A stretch of 64,000 bases of DNA from Apostichopus japonicus (taxonomy: Eukaryota > Echinodermata > Holothuroidea > Aspidochirotida > Stichopodidae): NCBI RefSeq assembly GCF_037975245.1, contig NC_092568.1, forward strand, positions 23,977,501 through 24,041,500, written 5' to 3'. Below the pieces are notes generated by a model. It had not been told where the DNA came from and did no database searches. It worked only from the letters and a program-made list of their open reading frames with translations. Shown here piece after piece: positions 1-12,859 of this stretch (the stretch's first letter is position 1; each line of letters opens with the position of its first letter). The position numbers and the translations under genes are program-made.

Positions 1-1855
1 CAGTTACATAATTCGTGTTGGCATTAACCAGAATTCACTAGTTTTTGCAAATACTTTACCTGAAACTTTGGTGTTCTTTAAAGTGATATGGAAAATTGCT
101 TTCAACTGTGTTCTATAATTTGGTTAAAGCTGCCATCTTTGTTGCAATTTGTATTCAAATCAGATTTTTAGAAGGTGATTGTACTTTTCAAGTTATATAA
201 ACAACCTATTATTTAAACAGAGAGAAACTAATATTTTAACTTTCAAAATTTATTTGCAGTCACTACTTTGTTATATATCACAAAAAGGGCTTTTTTGGAT
301 TATTTCTGGGATGTAAACCATAGCATCATCAAGGTGTGACTTACTATTGACAATGTTGTTTCTGGTATTGTTTACTGGTGTTAGACATTTGAAGTTACCA
401 CTAAAATTAATAAATTTGATATCTTTTGTTTACCAATAAATTAAAAATGAATAAATTACCAATAAAAAAGTTAAAAGGAAAGAGGAAAGCAAAGATAAAA
501 AGTAAACACATTAAAAACGCTAATTTATTTATCTTTGCTAGAAAAATGTTTAACCTCATATTTAATAATCGTTAAAGGCATTGCTTTGACTCAGAGAATG
601 ATACATCTCATAATTAATTTTTTGGTGCAATTTTACTTTCTGATCGACTAATAACAAAGTGCTACTTTTCAATTCATTTTTCAAGGAAACAAAATTGAAT
701 CTGTTTTCTCAACTCATCAACTCATATATTTTAAAAGGGAAGGGAAAGAGTTTGGTGAGTAGGGGGGGTGGGGGGTGGCAGAGGGTACTCCTCCCATCCA
801 TTACTTTGTTTAGGTTTTGTTGACATAAAAGTTGTTCAAGAGTATTTCAATTTTGTTCGTAAAGTGAATATTATTTGAATTTCATATAGCAACAGTAAGC
901 AATAGCACAGAAAAGTTAACCAAGAGAGTTCAAGTAAGAGGGAAACAGAATTGTCATTAAAAGAAAAAAAAGAAGAAAAATTATATTCTCCTCAGGAGTC
1001 AGATCTAATCTTATGGGCGTTATATCATTTCTTCCTTCTTTAAATTTTGTTGTTGTTGAAGTCCTCTGAGTCAAGGTCTTTAAACAAAAAAGATTGATGA
1101 CACCTGCAACAGAGCATAGGAAATAAGTGTGCAGAGCTTCCCTGCTGAGTTTGTTTTTTTCACTCAAGGGATATATTTGTTTTTGTCGTCAAGAAAGACA
1201 ACTTTATTTGCATCATTTTAAGTATTTGCCTACCACACAGTTGTCTTAGTGTCAGGAATCAGGTTTAAAGAACAATTTCATGATGTAAAGAAAGGTTGAG
1301 AAATTTACTCTTGTTTTCCTATTGTTTAGAAAGGTTTACTAATATTTCTACTACCTTATTTTTAAGTCTCAAGGAGTTAAATTTCAAAATTGGGTTTTAA
1401 AAAGTTTCACTGCATTTTTTTTTCTCAACATTTCAAATGGTGTTTTGGACGTTTTTTTTAACCATTTGAAAATTATTTTGGTTTATTTGCAAATTGTTGA
1501 GCATCATATTAACCTGTTCTATGACTCTTAAGTAACCTTTTGTTTGCTAGTCTAGCCATTGTTTATTTTACTTGGGGTTATTGTTAACCTAATGGGATAT
1601 GTTTATTAATTTGTTTGGGTGGAAAGGATGGAAGGAGGAGGAGGGATTGGGATTTTGTTCTCATGCATCAATACTTTCCATTATATTACTTTTGACGATT
1701 ATTATAGATTAAGGCTTTACTTTCTTAGTACCAACTGCCTGCTGTAGATATAGTTGCTAATAACAGTAATTGCTAGCAAGAGAGAATACTCCAAATTAAT
1801 GGAAGTTAGGAAAATGGGATAAACGGACAGATCATAAAAGTTGAAGGTAATATAC
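1..1855. other. non-coding A+T-rich stretch
   Basis: No supportable exon on either strand. The stretch contains short homopolymer T and A runs and a G-rich patch (about 761-782). The 83-codon minus-strand reading frame at 916-1167 has random composition. This could be intron or intergenic DNA of either neighbouring candidate gene. Confidence 0.6.
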
Positions 1856-2077
1856 CTGCATTGCACATAACTGCATATGAGTGCCTGTGCACTTCCATTT
1901 GCATGAATGTTGTCTTTAATGCATGCTGTTGATTAGTGAAGTCAACACTCTGCATGCTCTTCTCTCTGCTGGCTGCTGTCGCTGGCACACAACAGCTTTT
2001 CTCGCAGTCGGAAAGGACTGAAACACCAGTCCTTCCGTATCTCGGGGGTAATCGATAACATGCTGCCCTCTATCATC
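1856..2077 (-). CDS. candidate exon, unidentified (minus strand)
   Basis: I do not recognise the product. Read on the minus strand, a long pyrimidine tract (about 2109-2082) ends in CAAG and opens a 222-nt segment of visibly higher G+C than its surroundings. The segment ends in a good donor, CAG|GTATAT (boundary 1856/1855). One frame is open from about 2068 to the donor and holds a Cys- and Ser-rich peptide. If the exon really begins at 2077 that frame meets two stops at once, so the true acceptor would be the next AG (about 2069), or the exon may be untranslated. The other two frames are also open for 45-54 codons, as happens in G+C-rich UTR exons. It could be a coding exon, a 5'UTR exon or part of a non-coding RNA. 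The splice signals are the main support. Confidence 0.35.
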
Positions 2078-5000
2078 CTTGAAAATGGAAAAAAAATGTA
2101 AAGAGACTGCACGAATCGAGGCATAAAATTGGAGGTTAGTCATGCCAAGTGATAACAAGAACCCCTTCTGCTTGATAGCAAAACATTCTGTCCTGTTTAA
2201 TGGGGGGGGGGGGATTAATTTGGTGACAAGGCTAAAAATGACGTTGAATTAGACAGAACCACCCTCCAAACAAATTGGGTATTGAGAGAGCAGGCTTGAA
2301 AATATTCCATGCTTCAGTCTCCAAAAAAGAAAAGAAGAAAAATTGATGTAGTTTAAGAAGTGAAATCATTCTATGATGACATGGCACTGACTGATTGTCT
2401 TTTCTATAATTTGCCCATATTAGGAGGCAAGACACACCCCATACAGAAGGACAAGAGGTGTCACACCAGGTTAACAGAGGTCAGATATTTTTGTTCTGTT
2501 TCTCTGATTATTTGTGTGATAGATTTGCACTTAGTCTTCAATGCAGCACCCATTCACATAATAATCATAATAAGAATATAGATCATTTTGTTAGAATAGT
2601 TCCTTCCCGGTAGGCCACTCAGACCCATATTTTATGTTTGATTGGTTTTAGCCAGTAGCTCTCTAGGTATCACTAGTAGCTTTGAACAACTTTTCCACAT
2701 CCCTCCCCCCTTTCACTGACCCACCAGAAAAATATTACCTTATCTGATAAATTTTTGATGGTTATTTCCATGCCTAAAGTAATATCATTGGATAGTATAG
2801 AGCAAAATGCATATTATTGTTACTGAATATGATTAATTCCCAAACTGTCCAGTCTATAAGATATTACAAATATGCCTGCTGCTAAATCCATTGCACTGTT
2901 ACACTGCTTGTAGGGATAGATAGAGTTATGTTGGTAGGTGGGGGTGGGGGGGGGGTTGATGGGGAGTATTTGTTGCTTGCTGTTCTATGCAATTGACCAT
3001 TGTTATTCTTAATTGTTTGTGTTTCATAAGGTACCGTTAATCTGCTTCTAGAAATGGTGATAGGAGAAAAGATATAATAATTGGGTCGGGGAAGGATGCT
3101 GCTTACGTTGCTTGGTTTTCCAATGAATTGGAAAAGTTTTTCTTCCATTAACCCCTGCGACAATGCTTTGTCTTTGCGTGTGCATGTTCTGTTTGTTTTG
3201 CCTAATACACTTCACACTTGCTGTTAGCTTATCTCTTCTGTCCTAATCACAGAATCATGTAGTTGGTGATTCAGACAGGTCAAAGGTCAACACATAGCAC
3301 CCTAGCATAGAGACATTACCTTAACACATTTTCATTGATTCAAATTTTACAACCTTTTTGCAACTCCTGCTGGAAAGTTCATTTACAAGTAATACCACCA
3401 ATCTTCCCGGCGATCTTAAATGGAGTCCTTTCAGTAGATGTTTTACAAACAAACGTCAAACTGTTCACTTGTAGTGAAGTTAGTTGACTTTGAACAACCA
3501 TGCTTGTGGGAGATGTTTTGTAATATTTTTGCCTCCCCATCCTTGGACTATTTATGATCTTGTTGTGATTGACCTTATCTAGTCAAACACCAGGTATTGT
3601 TTTTCAACAAATTACAAAAGTTAGTAATTTCTAAAAAGCAACTTTGGGCACTGACAAATAAGTTTCAACTTGATGTGATTTAACATGTCCATGCACAAGC
3701 AATCAGTGTTTTTAAAAATTTTTTTTTTATGACCATTCAAATTTTCAAATCTCTGAATAGTTCTTCTTTGAACATCACAAATACAGAGCTAATCATATGT
3801 GTGTATTGAGTGCCTTAACGATAGTAAATGTTTAGGAGAACACAGGGATCTTAATATGCTGCCCTACGCATGCTTGCTTGCTTGCTCGCTTTGCCAGTCA
3901 TGTATTTCACCCTTTTGTTTGTGGAATGATTAATTTCTGCTTAATCAGATTTAATCTTTCACCCTTTCAGAAATATTTATATGACAAAATTTGAATAATA
4001 TGCGATAAAGGTTGACTGACCGGTATTTCTGGATGAGGTTTTGATTTGGTAAATAGTGGATGTTTTGCAGTAAATGAGCTTTGACCAATATAAACAACAA
4101 AAATTAAAATTAAAATGTGAAAGCAGCCAAATGCAGGAAAAGTATTAGAAATGACATGCATATGTAGCTATTTCTGTTTTGATTTAAGTTTTTTGTTTGT
4201 TTTTTGTTTTATATCATTGAACTGATGATAGTAACACACTTTTCCTGACTTTATCAACAAATGAGAGTTTTATTTATCTTTCTTTGATGTGTGCTTTTAG
4301 CTTTTACCTCTGAAAGGAGATTGGTGCATTGAAGCAAACCACAGAGATGGAAATAACCTTTCTATGACTCCTAAGAACATATTGTAAAAAGCAGATAACC
4401 TCAAGAGCAATGAATGAGCTATCATCCTGTAATTGTGACTTTGCGGCAGTCTGTGTCACGGTTCTGTGACACTGGACTAGCTGTGCCAATAACTAATAGT
4501 ACAGTTTATTTCTAAAAACTCTGCGATTTGGCAGCTCTTTTAAAGTAATATAGTACCTTTCTCAATTCCATCTCTGACATTTGCTTCAATACATCAACTC
4601 CTTATGATTTCTCTCCTCTCCTTTAATAGGAGCATTAAATTATGTTAAATGCTAATGTCACTTATGTAGCATACATAATTCATATTGCTATGTAAAGGAC
4701 TGTTGGTGCCTACACATCATGTATGTATATGCATTACAAATCTTCCATGCTCATTTAGTTGGGTAAGCTTATGAAATGTGTGTGTGTGTGTATCAGAAGA
4801 AAAATGGTTGGAAGGTTTGGGTGGTTGGGGGTTGGGAAAACAAAGGAAGAAAATCCTTTTAGGGTATTTAGCTATTATTCAGCCCTCAACCCGCCCTCCC
4901 CCTCCCCTCTTCCAACCATCTTTTCCTGTCACCTGCTCTTGCATCATATTAACAATTTGTAAAAGTATTAAAGTGATTTCTTTCAAGTACTATTTATGTT

Positions 5001-7880
5001 ACTAGATAGGATGGGGTTTTGCCTCATTGATCATTACTAACAATTGGGGATGTAGTTGGGAGGAAAACAGGGGTTGGGATAAAAAACAGGGGGGGAGGGG
5101 TTGGGAAGGGAAAAGGGGGTGGGTAAGCTGATGAAGGATGCTGTGTTTTACAGTCTTAAAGGAAAACATATCAAAGACACAGACGAGTAACTAAGTCAGA
5201 CATCAAGGATGACATTGAGTAATGTATTTTGCGCCATCTGTTCTTTGTTTGTTGCCATTATATACCACCAAGAATCCCTGACAATCTAGCTTAAAGTGTT
5301 ACGCAGGGTAAATACAAACAGGTTCTTTTTTCATAGTAGCATCTTGAGTTTACGTAAAGAAATTCAGTAACAGAGCAAACGCATATTGAATTTTACTTAT
5401 TTGTATGTGTGGAAAGTTCAAAACTTTGTCTTTTACTCGGTGCATTGTTAAAAGTTTTCCTCGGAATAATTTTTGTCAGAAAAAAGTTTGAGACAATCGT
5501 TTCCATGAAAGGAAAATATGTTGATTCTGGCTGTTGCCTGATTAACAAAGAGTGTAAAACGTCATTATTGAACGAAATTTCACCGCAGAGGTGCCGCGTG
5601 GCTTCGGGGAAAAAAAGTATAAAAAAAAAAACGGGTCGGGTGAGGGGGATAGTGAGTGTCCCCGGAAATGTCCCAGAATTTTAAGGTACAGTCCCTGGAA
5701 TGTCCCCGAAATTGTTAAAGGGCACGAACAATTTTAATTTTGCCTGTTAGGCCTATCATCCCTAGAGACAGCTTGAACCTAGGCTAAGTGGTGATTGTTT
5801 ACAACTGCTGAGCTACAAACATAAATTTCAGTCACATGACTCGCAGATAAAGGAAACTCTCAAATCATTGTAATTCATGCAAAATCATAATGTTGCACTA
5901 CGTGACAAATTACCAGGCTTCCGAGGCCTTATTATTTAATAACGCTTTTAATAAGACCAGTGACCTTCAAGGTTTCGGCATTGGATTTTTATTCTTGGAG
6001 AAAATACTAGTTTCTGCGTGAGGTGGATGCAGTTTTCTTTGAAAACATAGGACCACAAAAACACTGAGAGATCTTCAAAATGCCCTCCTTTTAAAGTATA
6101 GTAATGTTACTTACCCTTGATGTCACCATGAGGGAAGGGGGGGTAAATATTATGATCTCGGATTTCCTGTAATAAAATATGGTCACCTTGCCTTACCCGA
6201 TGCATTTCCTTGGAGAATCTCTGATTATGCTACATCTGAGTTCATTGAGCTGTTTTTATAGTATGTTGATGGTAGATACAGTATGTGACTAGATTGCCAC
6301 CGAAGAAAAATGTCTGCTCATGACACCAAAAAATATGGACATGCGACAAAAATTAATTTTTCAGAAAGACGTCAGCGAACTTGGCTTAAAGAGTTTGATG
6401 CCCCGTGATAACTTTTGGTAATTTTTATTTTCCAAGGTACCTTGGGAAAGAAATGTTTTTTTTTTCAAATTTGATTGAATGAATAAAGCCAAATATATCG
6501 TGAATAAAGTCAAGCTTACATTAATGACAATGGAAGGGTTTGGTAGCACTCCTTTATACATCTTATATAACACCATCTATCCAGCTCATATAGTTGATTT
6601 GTACGCTTTGGACTTTACGGTGTGTTATATTCACTTTGACAGGTTACATTCATGAGTCACATACATTTGACAGGCTCAGCTAATACATGTAGTTAAGAAA
6701 CACTGCCAACCCTGTATATTATTAAACATGATATACGTTGTCAAAGGTATGATTATAAGGTGCTTCGTTTTGCTTGTCGCTAAATGGATCGTGAAAATAT
6801 CTTGAGTGATTGGGTACATTAATAATTCAATGCAGTCTACTCTCATACTGACATAGTGGGTTTGCATGCACTGACAGTTTGATTGAATAAAATTATAAGA
6901 AAGGTTGAATCTTGAGAGTTCAGCTTCCTGCTTGCCTAGAAGTATAATAAAAATGTTACATAAGTGACTTGTATTAGAGTGATTTAGCTCCCTCCCCCCA
7001 ACACCACCTCTTCCCCCTCCCCCCCCAGTGTTTCCAATTATTAGTCACTTATCAACAAATCTATGCTCATAATAGTTCAAAACTACATTTTGTCAATGTT
7101 GTATGCAGTCCGATATCCCTGCAATTAGAAATTGTGAAAATTCCTTCTCCATGCTAACCATCCACCTCTCTGCCATCAGCATAGTTATAAAGCAATTTTA
7201 TAATTTAATAATAATACATAAATTTGATGTCAATTTGAAATTTGAAGTGAAGTGATTCTAAATGGAGGTCATTACTAAGAACGTTAAAAATAATTTGCCT
7301 TACCCTAACGCTGTGGTACGACGCAAAAAGTCAATAATACATACATGTAAACATTCCTACCATCTCACTAACACAAATAACTGTGATGTAATTTGAATGA
7401 AGATTAAAGTCATAGAATCATCTGAGTGGCAAGGAGATATCTACCAAGATAAAAAAAAGAATAAAGTAAACCTGTCCCCTGGACTGATCTCCATAGTGGT
7501 ATGCTGTGACATCTTGTTAAAATGCAGCGACATCTCGCTAGTGAAAGATAGGAATGTAAATAAGATTCCGGGCATACCTATGTAGTAATCATCACACAGT
7601 TTGTTGATCTCTTCAAGTCTTTTACCTGATGTGGTCTCCGTGGTGATGACCTATCTTAATTATATTTTGTGGAATGTTTTGTTTTCTCACCTTGGATAGT
7701 TTTAGTCAGGACCCATCCAAAGTTATCCTATGCGGGTCAACTTTCTTGAAGTTTTTTTCTGCAACAGAAAGATGGAGAAGCATATGCATTGTTACATGTT
7801 AGGTGAGGTAGTGGGGGCGCGTTAAACAAGTAGCAGGATTTTAAGTAAAACAGCAGTTTTGAAAGAACATGGCCACCAAA
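2078..7880. other. non-coding stretch with G/C homopolymers
   Basis: No gene supported. It holds poly(G) at 2202-2213 and 2946-2955, a (GT)n run near 4778-4790, G-rich DNA at 5087-5120, and C-rich DNA at 6989-7026. A GTCCCCGGAAATG-like motif occurs twice near 5658-5708 as a small local repeat. Confidence 0.6.
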
Positions 7881-8404
7881 GGATGTTGGTACATCCAGAT
7901 GATGTTGGTACTCCCAGATGATGTTGGTACTCCCAGATGATGTTGGCATTCCCAGATGATGTTGGTATAGCCAAATGATGTTGGTATCCCCAGATGGTGT
8001 TGGATCCTAGATGATGTTGGTATTCCCAGATGATGTTGGTATCCCCAGATGATGTTGGTACACCCAGATGATGTTGTTACTCCCAGGTGATGTTGGTATC
8101 CCCAGATGATGTTAGTATACTCAAAAGGTGTTGGTACATCCAGATGATGTTGGTACTCCCATATGATGTTGGTACACCCAGATAATGTTGGTACACCATG
8201 ATGTTGGTATTCCCAGATGATGTTGGTAAAATTCCCAGATGATGCTGGTACTCCCAGATGATGTTGATATCCTCAGATGATGTTGGTACTCCCAGATGAT
8301 GTTGGTACATCCAGGTGATGTTGGTACTCCCAAGGATGTTGATATTCCCAGATGATGTTGATATCCCCAGATGATGTTGTTACTCCAAGATGATGATGAT
8401 GATG
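7881..8404. repeat. 19-bp minisatellite, about 26 copies
   Basis: A tandem array with consensus CCCAGATGATGTTGGTATT (19 nt) runs for about 500 bp, with point variants and a few indels. It decays at its right end into (GAT)n at 8391-8404. Because 19 is not a multiple of 3, all three minus-strand frames cycle through a 57-nt/19-residue pattern. This is why long repetitive minus-strand ORFs rich in His, Ser, Thr and Trp appear here. There is no sign that they are translated. Confidence 0.95.
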
Positions 8405-11400
8405 CCGCCCTCTAGATTGTACCCTTAGTGTTACCCTCAGGTGTCTTCTATTCCTATTTGATCTACATACTCATCGTATTACAATGCTAACAAAAAACAG
8501 ACTTTGCCCCTTGGCTCAAAATTCATTTTAACTGATTAATGGATTCACACCAAACTGTCCACAGCAAACAACATCTGGTTAAAGTTATTGATCCTGATTG
8601 ATTGAAATAGAACAAGCAAATAAAACCACTTATTGTTCAGTTTATCCCTTTCTAATTTTATCTCTGTCCATTTGTTAAACCCCCACTGTCTTATGGTTGC
8701 CATGAAAATCCTTAGAATCATTGAATGGGAAATGAGGGCATGTAAAAGACACATATTGGTTAAAAAACAAATATCCCTGGATAACAGCTTCTTGTTGATT
8801 ATTCACTTTTATATTTGCCTGAGTCGACTTTTGACCTGATAGAGCAGTCATCACTGGGAGCTAGCTGTCCATTGCAAATCAATCAGTCACTATATTAATG
8901 AACTCTCCCCATAGGGTGAATGATTAGAACATTTGGTTAGTGTAGTAGCACTAGGTAATCAGAGGGCTTTAAGCACTCAAAATAACTCCTTCCAAGGGAT
9001 AAATCCCTACTGTGGATTGCATAAAGTTCTAAATATTTACTGATTTTGATTAGCTGGGGCATTAAATTAGTTTCCTTAAAGCGCATACCCATGAAATGGA
9101 GGAGAAAATTGAGGCAAAATTTGTAGGATCAATACTATATCACATTCAATAGCTGATGATTTTTTTAAACTTTATTTCGCTCTGGAAATGCTACTGGTAA
9201 AAGTATGAGTTGGTTTGGTAGTGCATTTAGTCATAAAATTGGCTTTCTTGAGTGCAATAATTCCAGCTATAGACTGATTGATGTTAAAGGAAAATATTGT
9301 ATTTGCTAGGGAGTGTGAGGCTGACGTACTTGTTACTTTAACATAGCACCAATGTATCAAATTAAAAGGAATGCAAGTGTATGAAAGTTGGGCATATGCT
9401 TGATTCATTTGCTTTATATATTTTCAGTTTGTGGCAGTATTATCGAGTACTTTCTTCTCAAAGACGGAAGGGAAAAGAAAAAAAATTGCAGATGTTTATC
9501 GCCAGAAAGATGGGGGCGGGTGGCCGGGGGAATTGACAGGACATCAATAACTATAAAATGAGAACCAGATGGTACTGTTTTCAAGAATAATTAAATATTT
9601 GATACAAGTAGTGTCAATATTTATCCTCCAAGGATTATCTTTACAGACAGAATAAATATTGTCTGTCTTATGGTTAGTTTTGAATGTTTTTTTTTTATTA
9701 CCCTTCTGGATTTTTAGTCTTCATTGTGTTATATTTTCTTTTGCATAGTTATACTTTGTGTACACTTTTATACTTGCATTGTCAGCATGTACTTTTTACC
9801 TTTACAGGGGGGATATAATGTAGTTGAAATCAAATCAACTAGATTCTGACAGATATTGTACACTGTCAGCATATAGCATTTATGCCGATTGGCAATTCCA
9901 TTTTCATTCTCTTGCTAGCCCAACCCAAAGCAAATAACTGGGTACTGGTTTTCAAATCTTGTGATGAATGTTGTTCTTCCTTTTTCATCATTGTAATTAG
10001 TTGTCTTTATAAGCCCTTGAAGGTGTTCCATAAATTAATAAAATAGCAAAAACAAAGAAGAAACAGAAGGTGTGGACATGGTAAATCTATTAAATTCCTG
10101 CCCTGCCTCCTCCCCCTCATCTGGTCCCACCCACAATCTTAGCGTTGAAACACCAAATTGTGGAGTTACTAACTGCTACAACCTACCATGCAGTGCTGTG
10201 AATGAAGTTGCGCTACTTGAATAGCGAGAACTGAATTAACAAGAAATCTGTTAAAAAGGATTTGCTGGTGACAATCTTAAACTTATATTGAAGAGAAATG
10301 TATACCACCACACTGTTAGTTGAAAAGCCCATTTCAAAATATCGCCCCTGACTCGAGGTACAGGGGTGATGGAATGTACTCCATTTTGACTAGATAAACC
10401 TTTTGACTACTCTCCAGGAAATTGGATCACAGTAATGGGTCTGTGATGTCATCTGGGCAAATGATCTTTAAACTCTTTACTTAGGTCTATTATAAACTTC
10501 AACTTCAGCCCCCAGAAAACCATTTGAACCTTTTTAAGTATCAAAGCATAGACTTACAGCTTGTCAAACTTATAACAAGAAAAATTTGATAGACTTCATC
10601 ATATAGAGAACGTACTAACCATCCGCAATTAAGCTTGACCAATGTTTATGATCATTAACTTTGTGATCCTTCTACCATATTTTTTTTGGTTTATTTAAGG
10701 CCCTGCTGGTGTCTTTAACTTTAAACTGACTTCTCTTTCCTCTCATGAGCACGTCCCTGTTCACTGAACTGAAGAAGCCATTTTTCATTTTCTTATAAAT
10801 TCAAATGTTCAATTTTGATGGATTGAAGTTCATTCTTGAAGAGATAATTTATTTCTGCTATAACAAGTTTCTTGAGATGAAACCATACAGAGTGTCAAAC
10901 TACACTGGCTTTTACTTTTAATAAAACCTTTGCATTGTAAATGAAGTGTTATGCAGTCTTCTTTTCTTATGCATGAGTATTAGGTGCAGATAGATTATAT
11001 AGACTCCCTTTCATCATGAGTGGTGTAATTATCGGGTCTGCGTATGTCATGTTCCGACGATGTTTAATTGTTGTTAATATTCCCAAAGAATTTGAAAAAT
11101 ACAGGATTGGTGGTGTTGCCAATTGAGTAGGGCTGGATGCCACTACCCTTAGCAAGAAAGAAGAAAAAAAGCCTGTGGCAACCTCCACCTGTGGTCATGG
11201 GTGAAACAAAAGAAAACGCACATAAACAAATGTGGCAACCTGGGCTATTTGCTATTCACGAAAAAAGTTAAAAGTCAATCACCTCTTTCTCCACTTCCTC
11301 TCTCACTTATGATAACTTATAATGAATCTCTGCTATGAATACTTTTTTTTATCCCGTTGCACATCACCTGCGAAAAGTCCTTATTCCCCTTCCACCACCT

Positions 11401-11942
11401 CCTCTCTCTCCTTCCCTTTAATGTGCACAATTAATCTTCTGATAACCTTTCCCAATCTTCCCTCAAATGTAAACTTTCCTGATGATGTCACTTTATCGTG
11501 CGTGTCATCTTGTTTCCAGTTGTAGTAGTTTTGAAAGTCAAACAAATGACTGACCAGCATGGAATCTTAAGTCGCTGATCTCTGTTTTCATGTTCCAATC
11601 ATCATTATTCACCCCCTCCCCTCCGTCTCCCCCCCCCCATCTACCAATTGGTTGGGCATCTTCTAACTGCCATATCTGTCTTTCTGCTCATATAAATCTT
11701 TGTTTATGCAAAGATGGAACTGGTGACACATACCTCAGATATGTGACTATAAAGGAACTAGTTTGAATCAATTTGGGGATATGTGACGTAAAAGCAAATG
11801 GACACACATTCTCTACACGACGGGGAAAAATTTCCTTTTCCCCGTATCTCTGTGATTTGTGTGTTTTTATGCTGTAAGGTTCTACTACTCGATGCACGTG
11901 TGCCAAATATATAAATCTTGATCTGTTTTATCTAACTTTCAG
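8405..11942. other. non-coding stretch, probably intron upstream of the RGG exon
   Basis: No exon supported. It ends in the 3' splice site of the exon starting at 11943 (pyrimidine-rich TTTTATCTAACTTTCAG, with TAAC as a possible branch-point motif). Poly(C) lies at 11629-11638. At least its right part is probably the last intron of the RGG gene. Confidence 0.6.
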
Positions 11943-12859
11943 GCGGACGGTTTAATGGAAGAGGGCAGCAGACTCACCAGTACGACTATGGCGGCGGAGG
12001 AGGAGGAGGAGGAAGAGGAATGCAAAACAGAAACTACGACGGAGATAACGGGAGGGGAATCAGAAGGGGAAGGGGTAATAGGAACTATCATAGGGAAGGA
12101 AGGTTTGGCCCAAACAGAGAATGGAATAAGAACCGTATTTTTTTCCCTACCAGTGAAGGGGAGGAGTGTCATTCCCCTGTGAGTAATCCCATGGACCACT
12201 GGGAACCAAGTGGAGGCGAAGACTGGGAAACGGCCGAGGATAAGATACTAGCAGAGTCGCCAATAGCACAGGAAGGTGAGCTGTGGCAGCCCTCCCCCAA
12301 TCTAGACCCTCTATCGGGGCCTATTGGTACCTGGGAGCCCCCCGTCGAAGAAAGACAATGGGAAGAAGACATGGAAAATAATAAAATGTCCGTTGGGGAA
12401 AAAGTCAAACATTGGCAACATTTTGGAGTCCTCGGTAGTGCTCCGTCAGATAAGAGTAGTAGCAAGTGCACCAGTCCCACGGCAGTTGTGTTGTCTCCAC
12501 CCGTACCCGGTGCTTCATCCTTAGAGAAAGGTGGTATCGATAGAGAGGTTGAAGCCAGCAACTTGGTGGAGAATATCATCTTAAAGGATAGCAAGAATGG
12601 GAATGCAGGGATCGAACAAGCGGTAAACCGAGAGGAAGCAGTCAGAGCGAAAGAGGAAAAGACCAAAGCGAAAAAGAAACTGGAACCGTTGGTCATACCT
12701 ACTAGAGACAGCAATCCGATGGATTCCACCAGCCCACTGTCAGCTGGGTCATTGCAAACTCCGACCGACCTTCAAGTCGATTGGTCCGTGTCGCCGGTGG
12801 ACCCCCCTCTCCGCACGGTCCAGGAGGAATCAAATGTTTACCAGTTCCATCCGATGTAA
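11943..12859 (+). CDS. last coding exon of an RGG/Gly-rich, Trp-motif protein
   Basis: This is the clearest coding segment, with 304 full codons and a TAA at 12857-12859. An in-frame TAA at 11933-11935 immediately precedes an acceptor (CTTTCAG, AG at 11941-11942), so the frame must be entered by splicing; the exon contributes the last two bases of a split codon. From its N-terminal end it encodes an RGG-like, Arg/Gly/Asn/Tyr-rich stretch with eight consecutive Gly (exon residues 1-60). Next comes an acidic region with repeated Trp motifs of the form W-E/Q-P (HWEP, LWQP, TWEPP) plus DWET and QWEED. Then follow a Ser/Pro-rich segment, a Lys/Glu-rich segment likely to form a short helix (about exon residues 223-246), and an uncharged tail ending in Met. 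No folded domain is visible. RGG tracts of this kind normally bind RNA or condense, and Trp-in-disorder motifs in mRNA-silencing proteins dock into CCR4-NOT-type pockets. Both roles are inference here. I cannot name the family. Confidence 0.85.

Noticed and set aside
8077-8333. Repetitive minus-strand ORFs
   Set aside because: Direct product of the 19-bp minisatellite.
7881-8404. Possible CRISPR array
   Set aside because: The units are contiguous 19-mers without unique spacers, and the genome is eukaryotic.
11955-12182. 75-codon plus-strand ORF with poly-Glu
   Set aside because: The same GGA repeat read one frame off (GAG as Glu); the Gly/Arg frame continues to a 304-codon exon.
12324-12524. 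66-codon plus-strand ORF
   Set aside because: Out-of-frame shadow of the RGG/Trp exon.
12169-12729. 186-codon minus-strand ORF
   Set aside because: It is antisense to the RGG/Trp exon, whose plus frame has far better composition and a splice-site entry.
11943-12859. UBAP2/Lingerer, FMR1, Caprin or G3BP identity for the RGG exon
   Set aside because: RGG plus acidic Trp motifs gives a loose UBAP2-like impression, but none of the diagnostic conserved blocks after the RGG region is present.
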